From assembly GCA_019828595.1 (NCBI GenBank), contig JAHQRK010000020.1:868001-932000 (forward strand): a DNA stretch of 64,000 bases, in the 5' to 3' direction. The position numbers were made by a program, and so were the translations under genes. The notes beneath the pieces were generated by a model. The model searched no databases, was not told the origin of the DNA, and worked only from the letters and a program-made list of their open reading frames with translations. Source of the DNA: Aphanomyces cochlioides. Lineage: Eukaryota; Oomycota; Saprolegniomycetes; Saprolegniales; Verrucalvaceae. Below are positions 1 through 11,860 of the stretch, piece by piece (the stretch's first letter is position 1; every line of letters starts with the position of its first letter).

Positions 1-1
1 C

Positions 2-277
2 AACCACATCAATCACATTCTGGTGCAACTCGACAAGCAAGACGCAGCCATCATTGAGATAAATGGCCGCGTGGCATCACAAGTCTCCATCACAGAGCGA
101 CTCAACCGCCAACTTGTTCAGCAAAAGTCATCCATCGACAGCGTGGCGAACAGTGTGGTGCAGTATGGTCGGGCCGTGGTCAAACTTGCAGCAGATCTTG
201 ACAGCCTCCGACTCGCCGTACAATCCCAAGGACGCCACCACGTCGCCGCCCGGACGTCGAATTATGCAGCATGCTAA
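2..277 (+). CDS. C-terminal part of a coiled-coil protein, cut by the window start
   Basis: The frame is open from the first bases of the window to a stop at 275-277, about 91 codons, with no ATG near the left edge, so the gene probably begins upstream. The product has hydrophobic residues at heptad-like spacing and many Gln, Asp and Leu residues, which suggests an alpha-helical coiled coil; the tail is basic and ends in Cys. No known domain is recognised. Two further short coiled-coil genes follow on the same strand (501-1016 and 1151-2376), so this may be one of a small cluster. It could also be debris of a mobile element. Function unknown. Confidence 0.35.
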   Translation, partial: NHINHILVQLDKQDAAIIEINGRVASQVSITERLNRQLVQQKSSIDSVANSVVQYGRAVVKLAADLDSLRLAVQSQGRHHVAARTSNYAAC

Positions 278-500
278 CGAACAAGGGCCATCCATGTCGT
301 AATTCCTTGGCGCGCTGTCCATATCGTCGCTCCGGGATGCATCCAGCCCAGCCAACTGACAGTCTATCATCCTCGCAGACCGAATCTTCACCAGACGAGC
401 CAACGGAATAGCCATCATAGTCAATTCTTTGAGCAACACGACATCTTCTTTCCTCTTCATTTTCCTTTTCACCATCGTTGTCGCTCATCTTCTTCCGGCC

Positions 501-1016
501 ATGGCTCTCAACAACCAAAACAACACTGATCGAATGCACCAAGTGATCGCGGCGGCCAACCAGCAGCTGGGGCAGGCGCTTCGAACCCTTCACACCCACC
601 TGGACGACCACAAAACCGAGGTGCAGGCGCGTATTCGGGAAGCCCATCACCAACAAGACACGTTCAGCCACACAATCGCCGAGCACGCTCAACTGTTCCG
701 TCAATTGCGGCACCAGATCGCGCTGAAGGACCGTGAAATCCGCCAACTGCAAGAGCGTCATACCGAGCTCGCCCAGGGTGTCATGCGACTGAATGAGTTG
801 CTGGCACAGCACTTGAAGCAATATCCCCTGGAACATCGCGATGCCAATCGTGACATGAGGGGGCACATGGGCGCACCATGTTTGGGGATTACGCCAGGAG
901 ATTTGCCTAACACGCCATCGTGCTCCCATTACAAGGACGAGTGCCCCTTCGGATACAGCTATCACATCGACGGCCATGGTCCTCGCATTGACTTCCCCGC
1001 ACTGCCCCTCGACTGA
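501..1016 (+). CDS. Coiled-coil protein of unknown function, 171 aa
   Basis: The open frame extends upstream of 501, but the first ATG is at 501 in a good context (GGCC before ATGG), so that start is used. Residues about 10-110 are rich in Gln, His, Arg, Glu and Leu and look like a continuous coiled coil. The last 50 residues are Pro/Gly-rich with three Cys and several His, possibly a small metal site. No family is recognised. The in-frame stretch upstream of 501 is hydrophobic but has no ATG, so a signal peptide is not claimed. The neighbours have similar coiled-coil character. Confidence 0.4.
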   Translation: MALNNQNNTDRMHQVIAAANQQLGQALRTLHTHLDDHKTEVQARIREAHHQQDTFSHTIAEHAQLFRQLRHQIALKDREIRQLQERHTELAQGVMRLNELLAQHLKQYPLEHRDANRDMRGHMGAPCLGITPGDLPNTPSCSHYKDECPFGYSYHIDGHGPRIDFPALPLD

Positions 1017-1150
1017 TCGGCTCGCTTGATACGTTTAGAATCTTCGTAGTATAATCCCATTGGCCGATAACACAGGGGCGTTTGTTGATCGATTTCATGA
1101 GTCAGTTTGTTCGCGGATTCTGTGCACCGTCCTCGCTAATCAACTGACCG

Positions 1151-2376
1151 ATGCCATCAAAGGGTTCAGACGGAGCCAAGCCTTCGGGCTCACAATCTAA
1201 CCAGCTCGCACCCGAGCCAGCCGTCATGTCGACCTTTCAAGCCACTTTGAGTATAGCCGCGTCAGAGCTCAACACCGAGCTTGGAAACCACGCTCTGCGC
1301 CTCCAAGGGGTCTTTCCTGGTGCCGCCGCTCCGTTAGCCGACCTCCCTTCGCTTGTGCACGCGGCTGTCGATACGCTCGCCAACTCCCGGCAGCTGATCA
1401 GACGTGACGCTCGAGGGTGGATTCACGATTCGAAGACACGCCAAGAATTCATCTCCATCGCCCATTCTTTGCTGCTCAGGAGCAGCCACCAACTTGCAGC
1501 AAGCGTCCTAGCCACCGCGCAAGCAACGCAGCGAATCAGCGTTCTTGAAGAGCAAGTAGGGGCCCAAGCGAATCTCATTCAACTACAGGAGAGCCGCATC
1601 GAGGCGCAAGGGCGGCAAATCGACGCATTGGAGGCTCAGGTACTAGCACCCACTCGCCCTTGTTGAAACGACTCATGTAGCTGAAGACCTTGTCGGAGGC
1701 GAAGAGGTCTAAGGCCTTGTCAAGCATCGTTGTCGCGCCTGCCAATGGCCAGGATCTCTCCAGCGCGGGTGTTGACCTCGGTCCACCCATAGACACGCCA
1801 CCACGTTCACCTGTCGCGCGCATGCGCGAAGCCATTCGGGAGTCTGTGGCGATCGATTCTGACGGAGCAGCCACACCGTCGGCTGACCAAGATGATGATC
1901 TCTTTGCGGCCCCCACCTCACCCGTGGTGGACAACTCCCATGACTCCGACTATGAGATAGTGGAGAACCCAGGATCCGCGGCGAAGTCGTACTGGGTGTT
2001 CGAGGACAAAACGTCAGTGGAAGCTCAGCGCTACCGCCAAGCCATGAACGAGGAGCTGTGTGACCACCGCTACCCCGGGAAGGAAGACCGGCACTGCGCT
2101 CTACCGCTGGCGGATTGCATGGAACGTAAACTTGGCCACCACGGGGAGCAATGTCGCTGGATCACGACGAAGCATATGGCTCGTTGCAAGGCCCCAATCA
2201 AGCAATGTTCCCAACATCGTCAGTGGGCGCCGCAACCACCTCCGGGCACATTGTATCGTCGCGAGTTTTCCACTCACCCAAAAGGGGTCGTAGCTTGGAG
2301 CTTCTATCTCTGCGAATACCAATCTTACAAGCAGGAGTCCACGGGCCCAAGCAAAAAGAAGCCACGTATCATCTAG
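1151..2376 (+). CDS. Spliced coiled-coil protein with a Cys/His-rich C-terminus, about 394 aa
   Basis: Exon 1 (1151-1639) starts at ATG 1151. A 41-nt intron (1640-1680, GTACTA...ATGTAG) joins it in phase 0 to exon 2 (1681-2376). Without splicing the first frame stops at 1666 and the second frame has no ATG until far downstream. Splicing makes a continuous coiled coil across the junction, which is the main support. The protein has a coiled coil at about residues 125-175, then an acidic Ser/Pro-rich linker, then a C-terminal region of about 110 residues with eight or so Cys and as many His, possibly a zinc-binding fold, and a basic tail. No family recognised. It could be a host gene or a mobile-element accessory gene. 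Confidence 0.45.
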
Positions 2377-2721
2377 CTTGAACCAACAACCAAGTTTGGG
2401 GCCATCGAACTGGAAGTGGAGCTCTTCGTTGTAGCATAGCATAATGATTAATGCTCCACCATCTTGTTCGTCCAATTTTCTTCATAAATCACATGTAATT
2501 AAATGCATAACACGCACGTTCCCATCACAAAATCAATCAATTTCCATTCCATCACCAACAATCGGGCCATTCGATCCACCTGCACATCGTAAAGCCAACC
2601 ATGCCAAAGCAATCCCAACCAAATAAAGCGTCACAAAACCTGGGTAAATGTCAATGTCCCGGGCTTCCGAACTGGAATCTCGGGATATCGCGGTCCATTT
2701 CGAGTGCCGTTGGGCTGGGAT
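2377..2721. other. No gene seen
   Basis: Short, moderately AT-rich gap between the coiled-coil gene and the end of the decayed integrase. The small open frames here lack recognisable features. It may contain the 3' flank or LTR remnant of the minus-strand retroelement that ends at 2722, but no matching second LTR was found. Confidence 0.4.
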
Positions 2722-4251
2722 TTACGCTTGATCGTCGTCCTTCGTCTCCTCCTCTTCGATCGGGTGGGGCTCTTCTTGGACAATCATCGCAAGCCGATCA
2801 AACCCGAGGCGCACTCGCTCAAATTCGCAAATCAGCTCAGACGGCGGGATGTTGACGAGCGCTTCCCATATCCACGGTCCACCCCGGTAAAATTGGACTT
2901 CGTATTCCTTCGTGCCTTCTGTGTATCGCACGTTTCGCACAGCCACAACTTGCGGGCGCGAGCCCAGTACATCGTCGCGGTCAGGCCGTCCGCCAAGAAA
3001 CGAATCGTCGGGTAAAGCTAGTTCTTCGTCAAAGTCAATTTCCGGCACGCTTTGCAACAATTCCACTGGCCGCTCTAAGTAAACCCGTCGCGGCTTCAGT
3101 CGAAAGTCGTGCACAACCGCGTGGAACCGATAGACCTTCCCCATGTGACGCACACGAGACTCCAGTTCGCTCGAGTAATCATTGGGACGCGACAACACGC
3201 GGAAGGGGCCATGCCAGCGGTGAGCTAACTTGACTTTCACGCCGGGCTTGACTTGGTCGATGTACAGCTACACTGCATCACCCACTTTGATGCGCTCGTC
3301 AACATTTTCAGGCAGTTGCTCGTTGTGGCGACGCGCACGGTTAGCGATGGCGGCAGCCACTAAGTCTCGGTTCAGAGCATGGCAATACACTTGCTGGTGG
3401 TGGACTTGCAATCGCCAGCGATAGGCTTCCGGCTCAGCATCCCCGCGGACTGTCGGCAAGCTCGCAGTGATCGTGGTGTGCGGGTCCCATCCGTGCATGA
3501 GGAAGAACGGGGTCTCTTTGCGCACGACCGACACGGACGTGTTCATCGCAAACACCAGTCTCTCGTCCCAGTCGTCCCAGTCTCTTTGCTTCGGATCCTG
3601 GACATAGTGCTTAACGGCACGGATCATCACTTGGATTGATCGCTCGGCAAGGCCATTCGCCTGCGGATGGTATGCAAAGGTCGGCATCTGCCGCTGCCCC
3701 AACATCTCACAGAAATACTTGAATACGTTCGACATGAAGGAGGGGTCGCGATCATGGCGCAGTTCGCGGCATGCTCCAAAGCGGCGGAAAACGACTTCCT
3801 CGAAGGCGAGAGCGACTATGTGAGCCGTCCGATTCGGTGTCGCCTTGGTCATGATGAAACCCGTGAACACGTCGGCGAAGACAATCAGCTGGGTATTCCC
3901 TCTGAACGACGACGGCATGTCGGTCGCAGCGTCCATGCACACCACATCCAATGGGCCTTCCGGGGCGAGGTTCCCTGGGCTCAAAGCCCGGAAGTTCGGC
4001 GGTGGCCCAGCCGTGTTGCAAACGGCGCAGTCGGCCACGTAGTCCTTCGTGTCGGCGTACATCAGCCTCCAATAGAAATGGGCTCTTGCGCGCTCGTACG
4101 TCCGTTGGAACTTTGCGTGTCCACCCTGAGCGTCGTCATGACAATGAGCCAGCACCACCTTGACCAGGACTCGCGGGATCACCAACTTCCATTGCATGCG
4201 CTCTTCGGGCGATCTCTTCGACGACCACTCGACGCGGTATAGAGCCCCTCA
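2722..4251 (-). pseudogene. Ty3/gypsy integrase remnant with an in-frame stop
   Basis: The minus strand encodes the C-terminal part of a Ty3/gypsy pol. It has an H...C-x2-C zinc-binding segment, an rve integrase core with the D,D,E set (Asp in V-C-M-D, Asp in H-D-R-D-P, Glu in N-G-L-A-E-R), then a G-P-F motif and a chromodomain-like tail (K-E-Y-E-V-Q-F...W-E). The frame is broken by a TAG at 3268-3270, where the sequence continues in the same frame on both sides. A further in-frame TGA lies at 4249-4251. Upstream of about 4260 the sequence becomes AT-rich and unrelated, so protease, reverse transcriptase and RNase H are missing. It is a 5'-truncated, inactive copy, and no LTR pair was found for it. 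Confidence 0.85.
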
Positions 4252-5589
4252 CTCATGGAATGGCCCCGAACGCTTTCCTTTATATCCCTTATACTCTTGA
4301 AACATTATATTTCACAGATATTCTGTGTATTAAAATATAGAGGAAAATCTAATAAAGCGGCCCCTCATAGTAGCCGGTCTACGTAGTCCGGTTGTCGGAC
4401 GAGGTTTCGGAATTGATACGTTGGTGATGTGATTGGTTAATATTGTAAAGAAATTTGAATGTCATGATCACCTTGGACATTTCTGAGGTTTAAGTTATTC
4501 ATGGAGTTCATGTGAGCTAAATATCAGGCAGCGACATGCATCACAGCCACTATTTTCAAATAGTGAGTATTTTGACGTGTTTTACATCCAGTCAGAGTAG
4601 TAAATTGAAGCGATTTTGAATTCGAGAGAGACTTTAAGTACATGTGTTGAATAGCATGATGTCCTACAATTCTAGCGCAAAAGGGAGCTTTGAGATGTTG
4701 CACTCGATTAAAGATAAAATATTATTATTCAGTTGCAAGCTAAAGTAATTGAGTTTGTCTGCAAACGTAATGCAGTTTGATCAACCTTGTTAATGACTCC
4801 TTGTCTGAGAGGATAACGAACATTTTAAAGGAATGCAGAGGTACTATTGCATGTCAATCCTACATACAATGTATTCAGATAAACCCCACTCGTTTATTTG
4901 TGATTCAATAGTTGGACAGCAATTTAACCTACACAAGTACCGGCACTTGAAAGCTTATTTCAATTCATTTAAATTAGATCAATATTCATGTTGATAACAA
5001 TTAACTACGAGACGTTTAGAGTCATCGTAATAGCTGCATGGGGCTTGTAATTTTCACCTTGAAATTGTGGAGCATGAAATCCCTTTTTGATGGCAACGAC
5101 AGCCTGTAGAATTTATATTAACTACCAATCAAATAGCACCGATTATCTTTCCGACAATTTCATGTGAAATATCTCTATGACTTGAGATTTGTATACCCAT
5201 CACAAAAATATTATCGGAAAAGGGTCGACTATTTTTCCGACAATTCCGATATTTCGTCATATTTTATCCGACATTTTCTTGTGAATGGGTATTTTACAAT
5301 ACGTAAAACTCTTGGCATTACCACCAAGTCTGGTTGAACTTCTCCATCTGCTGCTCCATTGACCACTTGCGCCCCTCTCACGGTCAAAACAATTTCCAAA
5401 ACTAAAAAAGGCAAAATAAAATTTCCAATTGCATGAAAAAATACTCGAATTTTACAACAAAACAGTGAAAAGTCAGAACAAAATGGTGAATTATGTGAAA
5501 AAATCCTCGAATACAAGACCAAAATAGTGAAAAGTCAGAAATAGTTTAACGAACAAACTCGAGTCATTTTAGCTCCGTCCAATCCGAGG
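4252..5589. other. AT-rich intergenic region with a short tandem repeat
   Basis: About 1.3 kb of AT-rich sequence with no supported gene. Near its right end (about 5430-5540) an imperfect repeat of about 60 bp occurs roughly twice, each unit containing a run like GTGAAAAGTCAGAA preceded by a GAAAAAAT..CTCGAAT block. The promoter of the aminopeptidase gene that starts at 5590 should lie in the last few hundred bases, but no specific element stands out. Confidence 0.4.
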
Positions 5590-8470
5590 ATGACATTCTT
5601 CAATCGTACGGCCATGACCACCCAGAAGCAAGAATTCGCGCGTCTCCTGACGGCCGTCAAGCCCGTCAAGGTAGAAAAACAACGGCAACGTCCCTCTGAC
5701 TGAATTCGCTGTAGTACACTGTCGACTATGATGTGATTGACCTCGACCGCTTCCGCTTTGAAGGTAATGAGAGCATCGACATTGCGATTGTCGAAGCGAC
5801 ATCGACCATTACGTGCCATGCTGTCGAGCTTTGGGTCCACTCTGTGTCGTTGACGACTCAAGACGGGAAGACGATCGCGTGCGCGGAAATTCGACATGTC
5901 GACAAGGACGAATCCGTCACGTTTGTCTTCCCAGAGACCCTTGCTGCCGGCACGACCGCCATCTTGAGTTTGCGCTTCCATGGTATTTTGAACGACAAGC
6001 TCAAGGGATTCTACCGAAGCCAATATACCCAAGATGGAGAATCGCGCACAATGGCTGTAACGCAGTTCGAAGCTTGTGATGCGCGTCGAGCTCTTGTCTG
6101 CTGGGATGAGCCCGCCATCAAGGCAAAATTCCAAATCTCGATGGTAACTCGGTTGCGACGCGCGATTTCTCATGTGGGTCCTATAGCTCACTCGTCCAGA
6201 CCGCGAGGCAATCTCGAACACTCCCGTCGTGTCGACTTGTGTCCGTGCGTCCAAGTCGAACCCAAACATTCAAGAAAAGCACTGGCAATTCGCCGAGACG
6301 CCCATCATGAGCACGTACTTGCTCGCAATGGTGGTGGGCGAATTCGACTTTGTCTCCGACTACACGAAAGAAGGCGTTCTTGTCCGCGTATACACTCCCG
6401 TTGGTCATTCCGAACGTGGTCGCTTTGCTTTGCGTGTTGCAACGCAATGCTTGAGCTTTTTCACAGCCAAATTTGGCATTCCATACCCGTTGGCCAAGCT
6501 TGACATGTTGGCGATTCCTGACTTTGCCGCTGGTGCGCTCTCGTCACTCTCTGCATCCTAGCTAAATTTCTGTAGGTGCTATGGAAAACTGGGGTGTCGT
6601 CACCTATCGTGAAGCGCGTTTGTTGATCGACGACAAGGCCAGCAGTCTTTCCCAAAAGACCGACACTGCCCGCACGGTTTGCCACGAATTGGCCCATCAA
6701 TGGTACACCGACAGATCGACCTTCTGAGCTCATGGGATTTTATCTAGGTTTGGTAACTTGGTTACGATGGAATGGTGGACGGAATTGTGGCTCAACGAAG
6801 GCTTTGCTCGCTTCATGGAGTTCGAAGCCGTCCATGACATTTTCCCCGAGTGGAACGTCTGGGGCACGTTTGTCCAAGACATTACGTTGGGCACTGCCAT
6901 GGAAAAGGACGCCATGTTGAGCTCCCATCCGATCGAAGTGGTCGTGCACCACCCAGACGAAGTTGACCAAATTTTTGACGTCATCTCGTACGCCAAGGGT
7001 GCTTCCGTCATTCGCATGCTTGCCAACTTCATCGGCATTGACAAGTTCTACATTGGCATGCACAACTACTTGACCAAGTTCGCTTATGGCAACGCTAAGA
7101 CTGTCGATCTCTGGTATGCTCTTGAAGCTGCCTCTGGTACGACTGCCTTGGATCGTGTAAACGCTTAAGTTAATCTTCTAGGTGCGAAGATCACCGCCAT
7201 GGCTCATACCTGGACGACACAAACCGGTTTCCCAGTCGTGACCGTGTCGAAGAACGCCGACGGAAGCCTCAGCCTCACACAACAGCGCTTCCTCTCGAAT
7301 GGTCCTGAAGACACCACGTCGAAATGGGATATTCCATTGACGTTCTTGAACAGCTCTGATTGTCACAACGCTGGCATCTGGACTGCCGATCAAGCGTCGT
7401 TCAAGATTGACGGAGGTAGGTAACCACTACATCGCTTCAGTTGGGCTAAAATGTCATCTTGGATAGATTCGTGGGTGAAGTTGAACGCCGACCACACTGC
7501 ATTCTACTTGGTGAACTATCCCTCTGAACTGTGGCAAGCTCTCAAGGCTCCAGTGGCGGCGTTGACCCTCAACAAACTCGACCGTGTCTCGCTCCTTCAC
7601 AGTGCTTTCGTCTTGGCCCGTGCTGGCTTGCTCCCAGTCACGGAAGCCCTTGATTTCTCACAAGCGTACGCCAACGAGCCTGAATACTTGGTGTGGAAGG
7701 AACTCTCCCAGAGTTTGAGTGTCTACCTCCGCCTCTTCAGCAAGGAAACGTGGTTCCCCAAGTTCCAAGAGTACCTCCAGCGTTTGTACAAGTCGGTCAT
7801 GGCCGATCTGACATGGGAAAAGAAGGGCACGGACGTTGAAATCACGTCCAACTTCCGCCGCGATGTCATTTCGATGCTTGGAGCTGCTAAGGAACCATCG
7901 ACGATTGCCGAAGCGACTGCTCGATTCCGTGCTGCTGTGGCTCAACCTGGTTCCCTCTCGGCGGATCTTCGCTCGATTGTCTACTCCATCAATGCTCGCA
8001 ACACCACCACCCCTGAAGACGACTTTGCCTACTTGCAATCGGTCTATTTGAAGAGCAACTTTATCGAAGAAAAGCTCAACGTCTTGTCGGCTCTTGGTCG
8101 CTTCGTCCCTGAAAACATCAAGATCCGAGCGCTCGACTGGGCCGTCCAGAATGTCCGCAGCCAAGATATTCAATATGTATTTGGCAGCGTTGGCAACAGC
8201 GACTCGAACGTGTCGTGGAAGTACGTTCAAGACAACTGGGCGGCTCTCAGTGCCAAGTACTCTGGCGTTGTCTTGGGCCGCATTGTCTGCGCCTCCATCG
8301 TCGGCTTCCAAAACGAACAAGACGCCGCCAACGTCGACGCTTTCTTGGAAGACAAGCCCAAGGCTGCGTATGCCCGTCCCCTTGAATCCACCATGGAGAA
8401 GATCCGCACACGCGCTGCTATGTACTCTCGCGACGTTGCCACCCTCGAGGCTTGGATCAACGCGTTGTAA
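5590..8470 (+). CDS. Puromycin-sensitive-type aminopeptidase (M1 family), 7 exons, 869 aa
   Basis: A zinc metallo-aminopeptidase that removes N-terminal residues from peptides, usually cytosolic. Exons are 5590-5670, 5715-6143, 6187-6532, 6576-6702, 6748-7136, 7182-7415 and 7467-8470; introns are 43-51 nt, all GT-AG, and the joined frame is 870 codons including TAA, the usual family length. Seen motifs: the substrate-binding G-A-M-E-N (exons 3-4) and the zinc site H-E-L-A-H...E (exons 4-5, with an intron inside the Trp codon after the second His), then N-E-G and the ERAP1-like C-terminal domain. Two in-frame ATGs (5590, 5614) are possible starts; the first is used. It appears intact. Its 3' end has been copied to 23576 and 42735. 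Confidence 0.93.
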
Positions 8471-8541
8471 GTGATCAAAGATGCTTGCAACATAGACTTT
8501 TATGACGTGGTTATCAAAGTAGAGTACAGAGTTTGGATAAG

Positions 8542-10185
8542 TTAGTCGCCCAACTTGGCCAATGCGTCGAGCATGTCTTCCAAGTCGTCGTATTCAGCAC
8601 ACAATTGCTCGACTTGGGCGGGCGAGAACGAGTTGGGCGTGTTGGCAAAGATGTCGTCGATGGAGTTCTTGTGCTTGGCGTCGAGAGTGCACGCAAAGTA
8701 GTGCTGGACCATGAGTTGGGTCTGGCGGGACGACATGTGTCCGAGCTTGACCTTCTTGTTGACTCGACCTGGTCGGATGAGTGCGGGGTCGAGCATCTCG
8801 GGGTGGTTGGTCGACATGATGAGGATGCGTCCTGGACTGTCCACGACGCCGTCCAAGACATTCAACAGACCCGCGAGGTTGAGCTTGTCTTTGTTTCCAT
8901 ACGACGACGACGACGACGACGAGGATTTCGAGTTGACTGGACCAAGGAGAGACGCATCACTCGACATGCCTTCCATGATCGAGACCAAGTCGAGCATGGT
9001 GTCCAGCTCAGGCTTTTCAGTCGACTGAGCGGCCGTCCGAGCCAAGACGACATTCGACGCACAGTCGACGTCCTCCATGACAAACACGAGATTCTCAAAG
9101 CCGAGCTTGATGGGCAAATCTTCTCCCGCCAAGCCAAACTTGAGGTCGAACATCATGTCCATGAGCTCCTGGTTCGTCTTGATCTTGCTCAGCGAGATGT
9201 TGACAATGTGGCGCTTGGTGTGTTGCGCGATGGCTTTGATGAGACTGGTTTTGCCCGTGCCTGGTGGACCGTGGAGGAGGAGTCCCATCTTGTAGGGAAA
9301 GCCTTGGATGGCGAACTTTCCCTTCTTCTCGAGAAAGTTGTCGAGAAGATGCAAGAGCGTGGGCTTGTCGTCGAAGAAGAGACTGTCGAATGTCTTGTCT
9401 TCCCCGAGCGCGTACCGTTTGAAGGTTTGGACGGCGTGGTTGGCGTTGTTGTCGTCCGACTTGTCGGCCGCCGGCAACGCCACGTACATGTATCTCGACT
9501 TGTCCTTCTTGTGTTTGGCCAAGACAGCTTCTTGGTACCTCGTGTACGCTCGGTTCACAAACGCATCGATGCGGTCCGTGCCGTCTGGCAAGTACGATCG
9601 GAGCAAGAAGGTGACGGTCGACTCTTTGAGTTTGTCGCGACCATTGTTGTCGTCGTCTCCTTCTTTGATTTCGTGTTTGAATTCGATGCCGTCCTCGACT
9701 TGGATCCAGTCGTTGAGCGGTGGCAACGCGCCGATGCCGAGCTTTTGGAGTTGGTCGCGCTCGCTGGGAGCATCGTAGTAATGTCGACGTTGGTTCTTCG
9801 TGTCGTTGTCGTCGTCATCTTGTGTCTCGTGGTTCTTCTCGAGCAATTCGTATCGCCCCGACTTGCTCGTCATGTTGAGATGGTTGCTCAAGTAGATCGA
9901 GATGGCTTTTTGCAAGATGCAGTTGTGTTGGTCGTGGTCGTCGACTTTTCCCCACGAGTTGAAATGTTGTTTGATCTCGATGCGCCGCACGACTTCATGC
10001 TTGTCTTTCCAGAGGAACGACTTGATGGCGTCAAGTGTGGAGGTCGTGCCGTTGTGTTGGGAGAAGAATACATATCGAAAGAAGACGGGGATGAACATGC
10101 AGAGGAGCGTGTCGAGGATCATATTGTTGGTTCGGAGTGAGTGGATCAATCCAAACTGCATCGCTTGTGCCTCCATGCCATTCAT
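8542..10185 (-). CDS. BCS1-like AAA ATPase, 547 aa, apparently intact
   Basis: One uninterrupted minus-strand frame from ATG 10185 to TAA 8542. A hydrophobic segment near residues 22-42 is a likely membrane anchor. The AAA module has Walker A (G-P-P-G-T-G-K-T-S, about residue 300), Walker B (F-V-M-E-D-V-D, about 370) and the sensor/arginine-finger part (S-T-N-H-P-E...L-I-R-P-G-R-V, about 455-475). These are typical of the BCS1/plant AAA-ATPase-at-mitochondria group; BCS1 of yeast assembles respiratory complex III, but the plant-like members have wider roles, so the precise function is open. A poly-Ser run near residue 425 is encoded by a GAC/GTC trinucleotide repeat at about 8903-8923. It is convergent with the aminopeptidase (71-bp gap). 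A 616-bp spacer separates it from an inverted partial copy. Confidence 0.9.
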   Translation of the reverse strand: MNGMEAQAMQFGLIHSLRTNNMILDTLLCMFIPVFFRYVFFSQHNGTTSTLDAIKSFLWKDKHEVVRRIEIKQHFNSWGKVDDHDQHNCILQKAISIYLSNHLNMTSKSGRYELLEKNHETQDDDDNDTKNQRRHYYDAPSERDQLQKLGIGALPPLNDWIQVEDGIEFKHEIKEGDDDNNGRDKLKESTVTFLLRSYLPDGTDRIDAFVNRAYTRYQEAVLAKHKKDKSRYMYVALPAADKSDDNNANHAVQTFKRYALGEDKTFDSLFFDDKPTLLHLLDNFLEKKGKFAIQGFPYKMGLLLHGPPGTGKTSLIKAIAQHTKRHIVNISLSKIKTNQELMDMMFDLKFGLAGEDLPIKLGFENLVFVMEDVDCASNVVLARTAAQSTEKPELDTMLDLVSIMEGMSSDASLLGPVNSKSSSSSSSSYGNKDKLNLAGLLNVLDGVVDSPGRILIMSTNHPEMLDPALIRPGRVNKKVKLGHMSSRQTQLMVQHYFACTLDAKHKNSIDDIFANTPNSFSPAQVEQLCAEYDDLEDMLDALAKLGD

Positions 10186-11860
10186 CGGTGTCTTGGAAGT
10201 TTGTAAATGGAATGAAACGTTGGTGGCTTTTGACCTTCACTGGTGTCACTGGTGGTACCTTCATCGTCAGCATTGCCATGTGAAGTCATCATGTTCCTGG
10301 AATGCATTTGCATGGGAGAGCATCCAGTTGGATCTACCCCCACCACCCTGGTAGGAATAACGCCGAACAAAAGTCGTGGCAGTCTGTCTGTCGACTTTGT
10401 CACATTTTTACAGACAGGAATCGTGAAGTAATTTCGTGGAATGTCTTGCGACCATGCGACCATGCGACCCACTACACCCCAAGAATAACCTTAGACGCGA
10501 GAAGGATCGTGCCAATGGATCATGTCGACGTTTTCAACATCTCGACGAGACAACACGATTAACTCGACGAGGTGTTTACTTGTGTCAGTGCACATCTCGG
10601 CGCGGCATTCTAGCACCAGAGTAGACCAAACAAGAGCAAAACGCTTTTATGGTGAACAAGACGATCAAGTACATTCTAGCAGCCCCTCTCTTGACCTTAA
10701 TAAATGGCCTTGATGGTGTCCAGGAATCCATGCCTCATCGCAACGATTCCATTATCGAGGAAATGACGCCAACTCGGCTGTAGATTTCAACGAAAGAGGT
10801 ATCAATCCTCTCTTTCCATTGATGGTTGGTGTCGTTTGATCGCCGAAGCAATCCAACTTTGTTGCAATGGTCGTTGCACCAAACGACGATGAAGGTACCA
10901 CCAGTGACACCAGTGAAGGTCAAAAGCCACCAACGTTTCATTCCATTTACAAACTTCCAAGACACCGATGAATGGCATGGAGGCACAAGCGATGCAGTTT
11001 GGATTGATCCACTCACTCCGAACCAACAATATGATCCTCGACACGCTCCTCTGCATGTTCATCCCCGTCTTCTTTCGATATGTATTCTTCTCCCAACACA
11101 ACGGCACGACCTCCACACTTGACGCCATCAAGTCGTTCCTCTGGAAAGACAAGCATGAAGTCGTGCGGCGCATCGAGATCAAACAACATTTCAACTCGTG
11201 GGGAAAAGTCGACGACCACGACCAACACAACTGCATCTTGCAAAAAGCCATCTCGATCTACTTGAGCAACCATCTCAACATGACGAGCAAGTCGGGGCGA
11301 TACGAATTGCTCGAGAAGAACCACGAGACACAAGATGACGACGACAACGACACGAAGAACCAACGTCGACATTACTACGATGCTCCCAGCGAGCGCGACC
11401 AACTCCAAAAGCTCGGCATCGGCGCGTTGCCACCGCTCAACGACTGGATCCAAGTCGAGGACGGCATCGAATTCAAACACGAAATCAAAGAAGGAGACGA
11501 CGACAACAATGGTCGCGACAAACTCAAAGAGTCGACCGTCACCTTCTTGCTCCGATCGTACTTGCCAGACGGCACGGACCGCATCGATGCGTTTGTGAAC
11601 CGAGCGTACACGAGGTACCAAGAAGCTGTCTTGGCCAAACACAAGAAGGACAAGTCGAGATACATGTACGTGGCGTTGCCGGCGGCCGACAAGTCGGACG
11701 ACAACAACGCCAACCACGCCGTCCAAACCTTCAAACGGTACGCGCTCGGGGAAGACAAGACATTCGACAGTCTCTTCTTCGACGACAAGCCCACGCTCTT
11801 GCATCTTCTCGACAACTTTCTCGAGAAGAAGGGAAAGTTCGCCATCCAAGGCTTTCCCTA
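9293..11860. repeat. Palindrome 1: inverted repeat of the BCS1 N-terminal half (976-bp arms)
   Basis: Bases 9293-10268 and 10885-11860 are near-identical reverse complements: ATG 10185 pairs with ATG 10968 and the relation holds base for base at both ends. The arms hold the first ~298 codons of the BCS1-like gene and about 80 bp of its upstream flank. The spacer 10269-10884 is single-copy here and has no supported gene; short open frames there overlap the upstream flank. The right arm ends exactly where an LTR retrotransposon begins. Confidence 0.9.

Noticed and set aside
180..977. 265-codon minus-strand frame opposite the coiled-coil gene at 501-1016
   Set aside because: Starts without clear support and mirrors the coding strand; the + strand frame has a good ATG context and coiled-coil structure.
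7155..7181. 27-nt intron in the aminopeptidase
   Set aside because: A donor further upstream (7137) gives a 45-nt intron, the same size as its neighbours, and a better protein match across the junction.
8533..10140. 535-codon open frame on the + strand opposite the BCS1-like gene
   Set aside because: It is the antisense of a well-supported AAA ATPase; codon bias in that gene leaves the opposite strand free of stops. Its protein is low in structure and has no motif.
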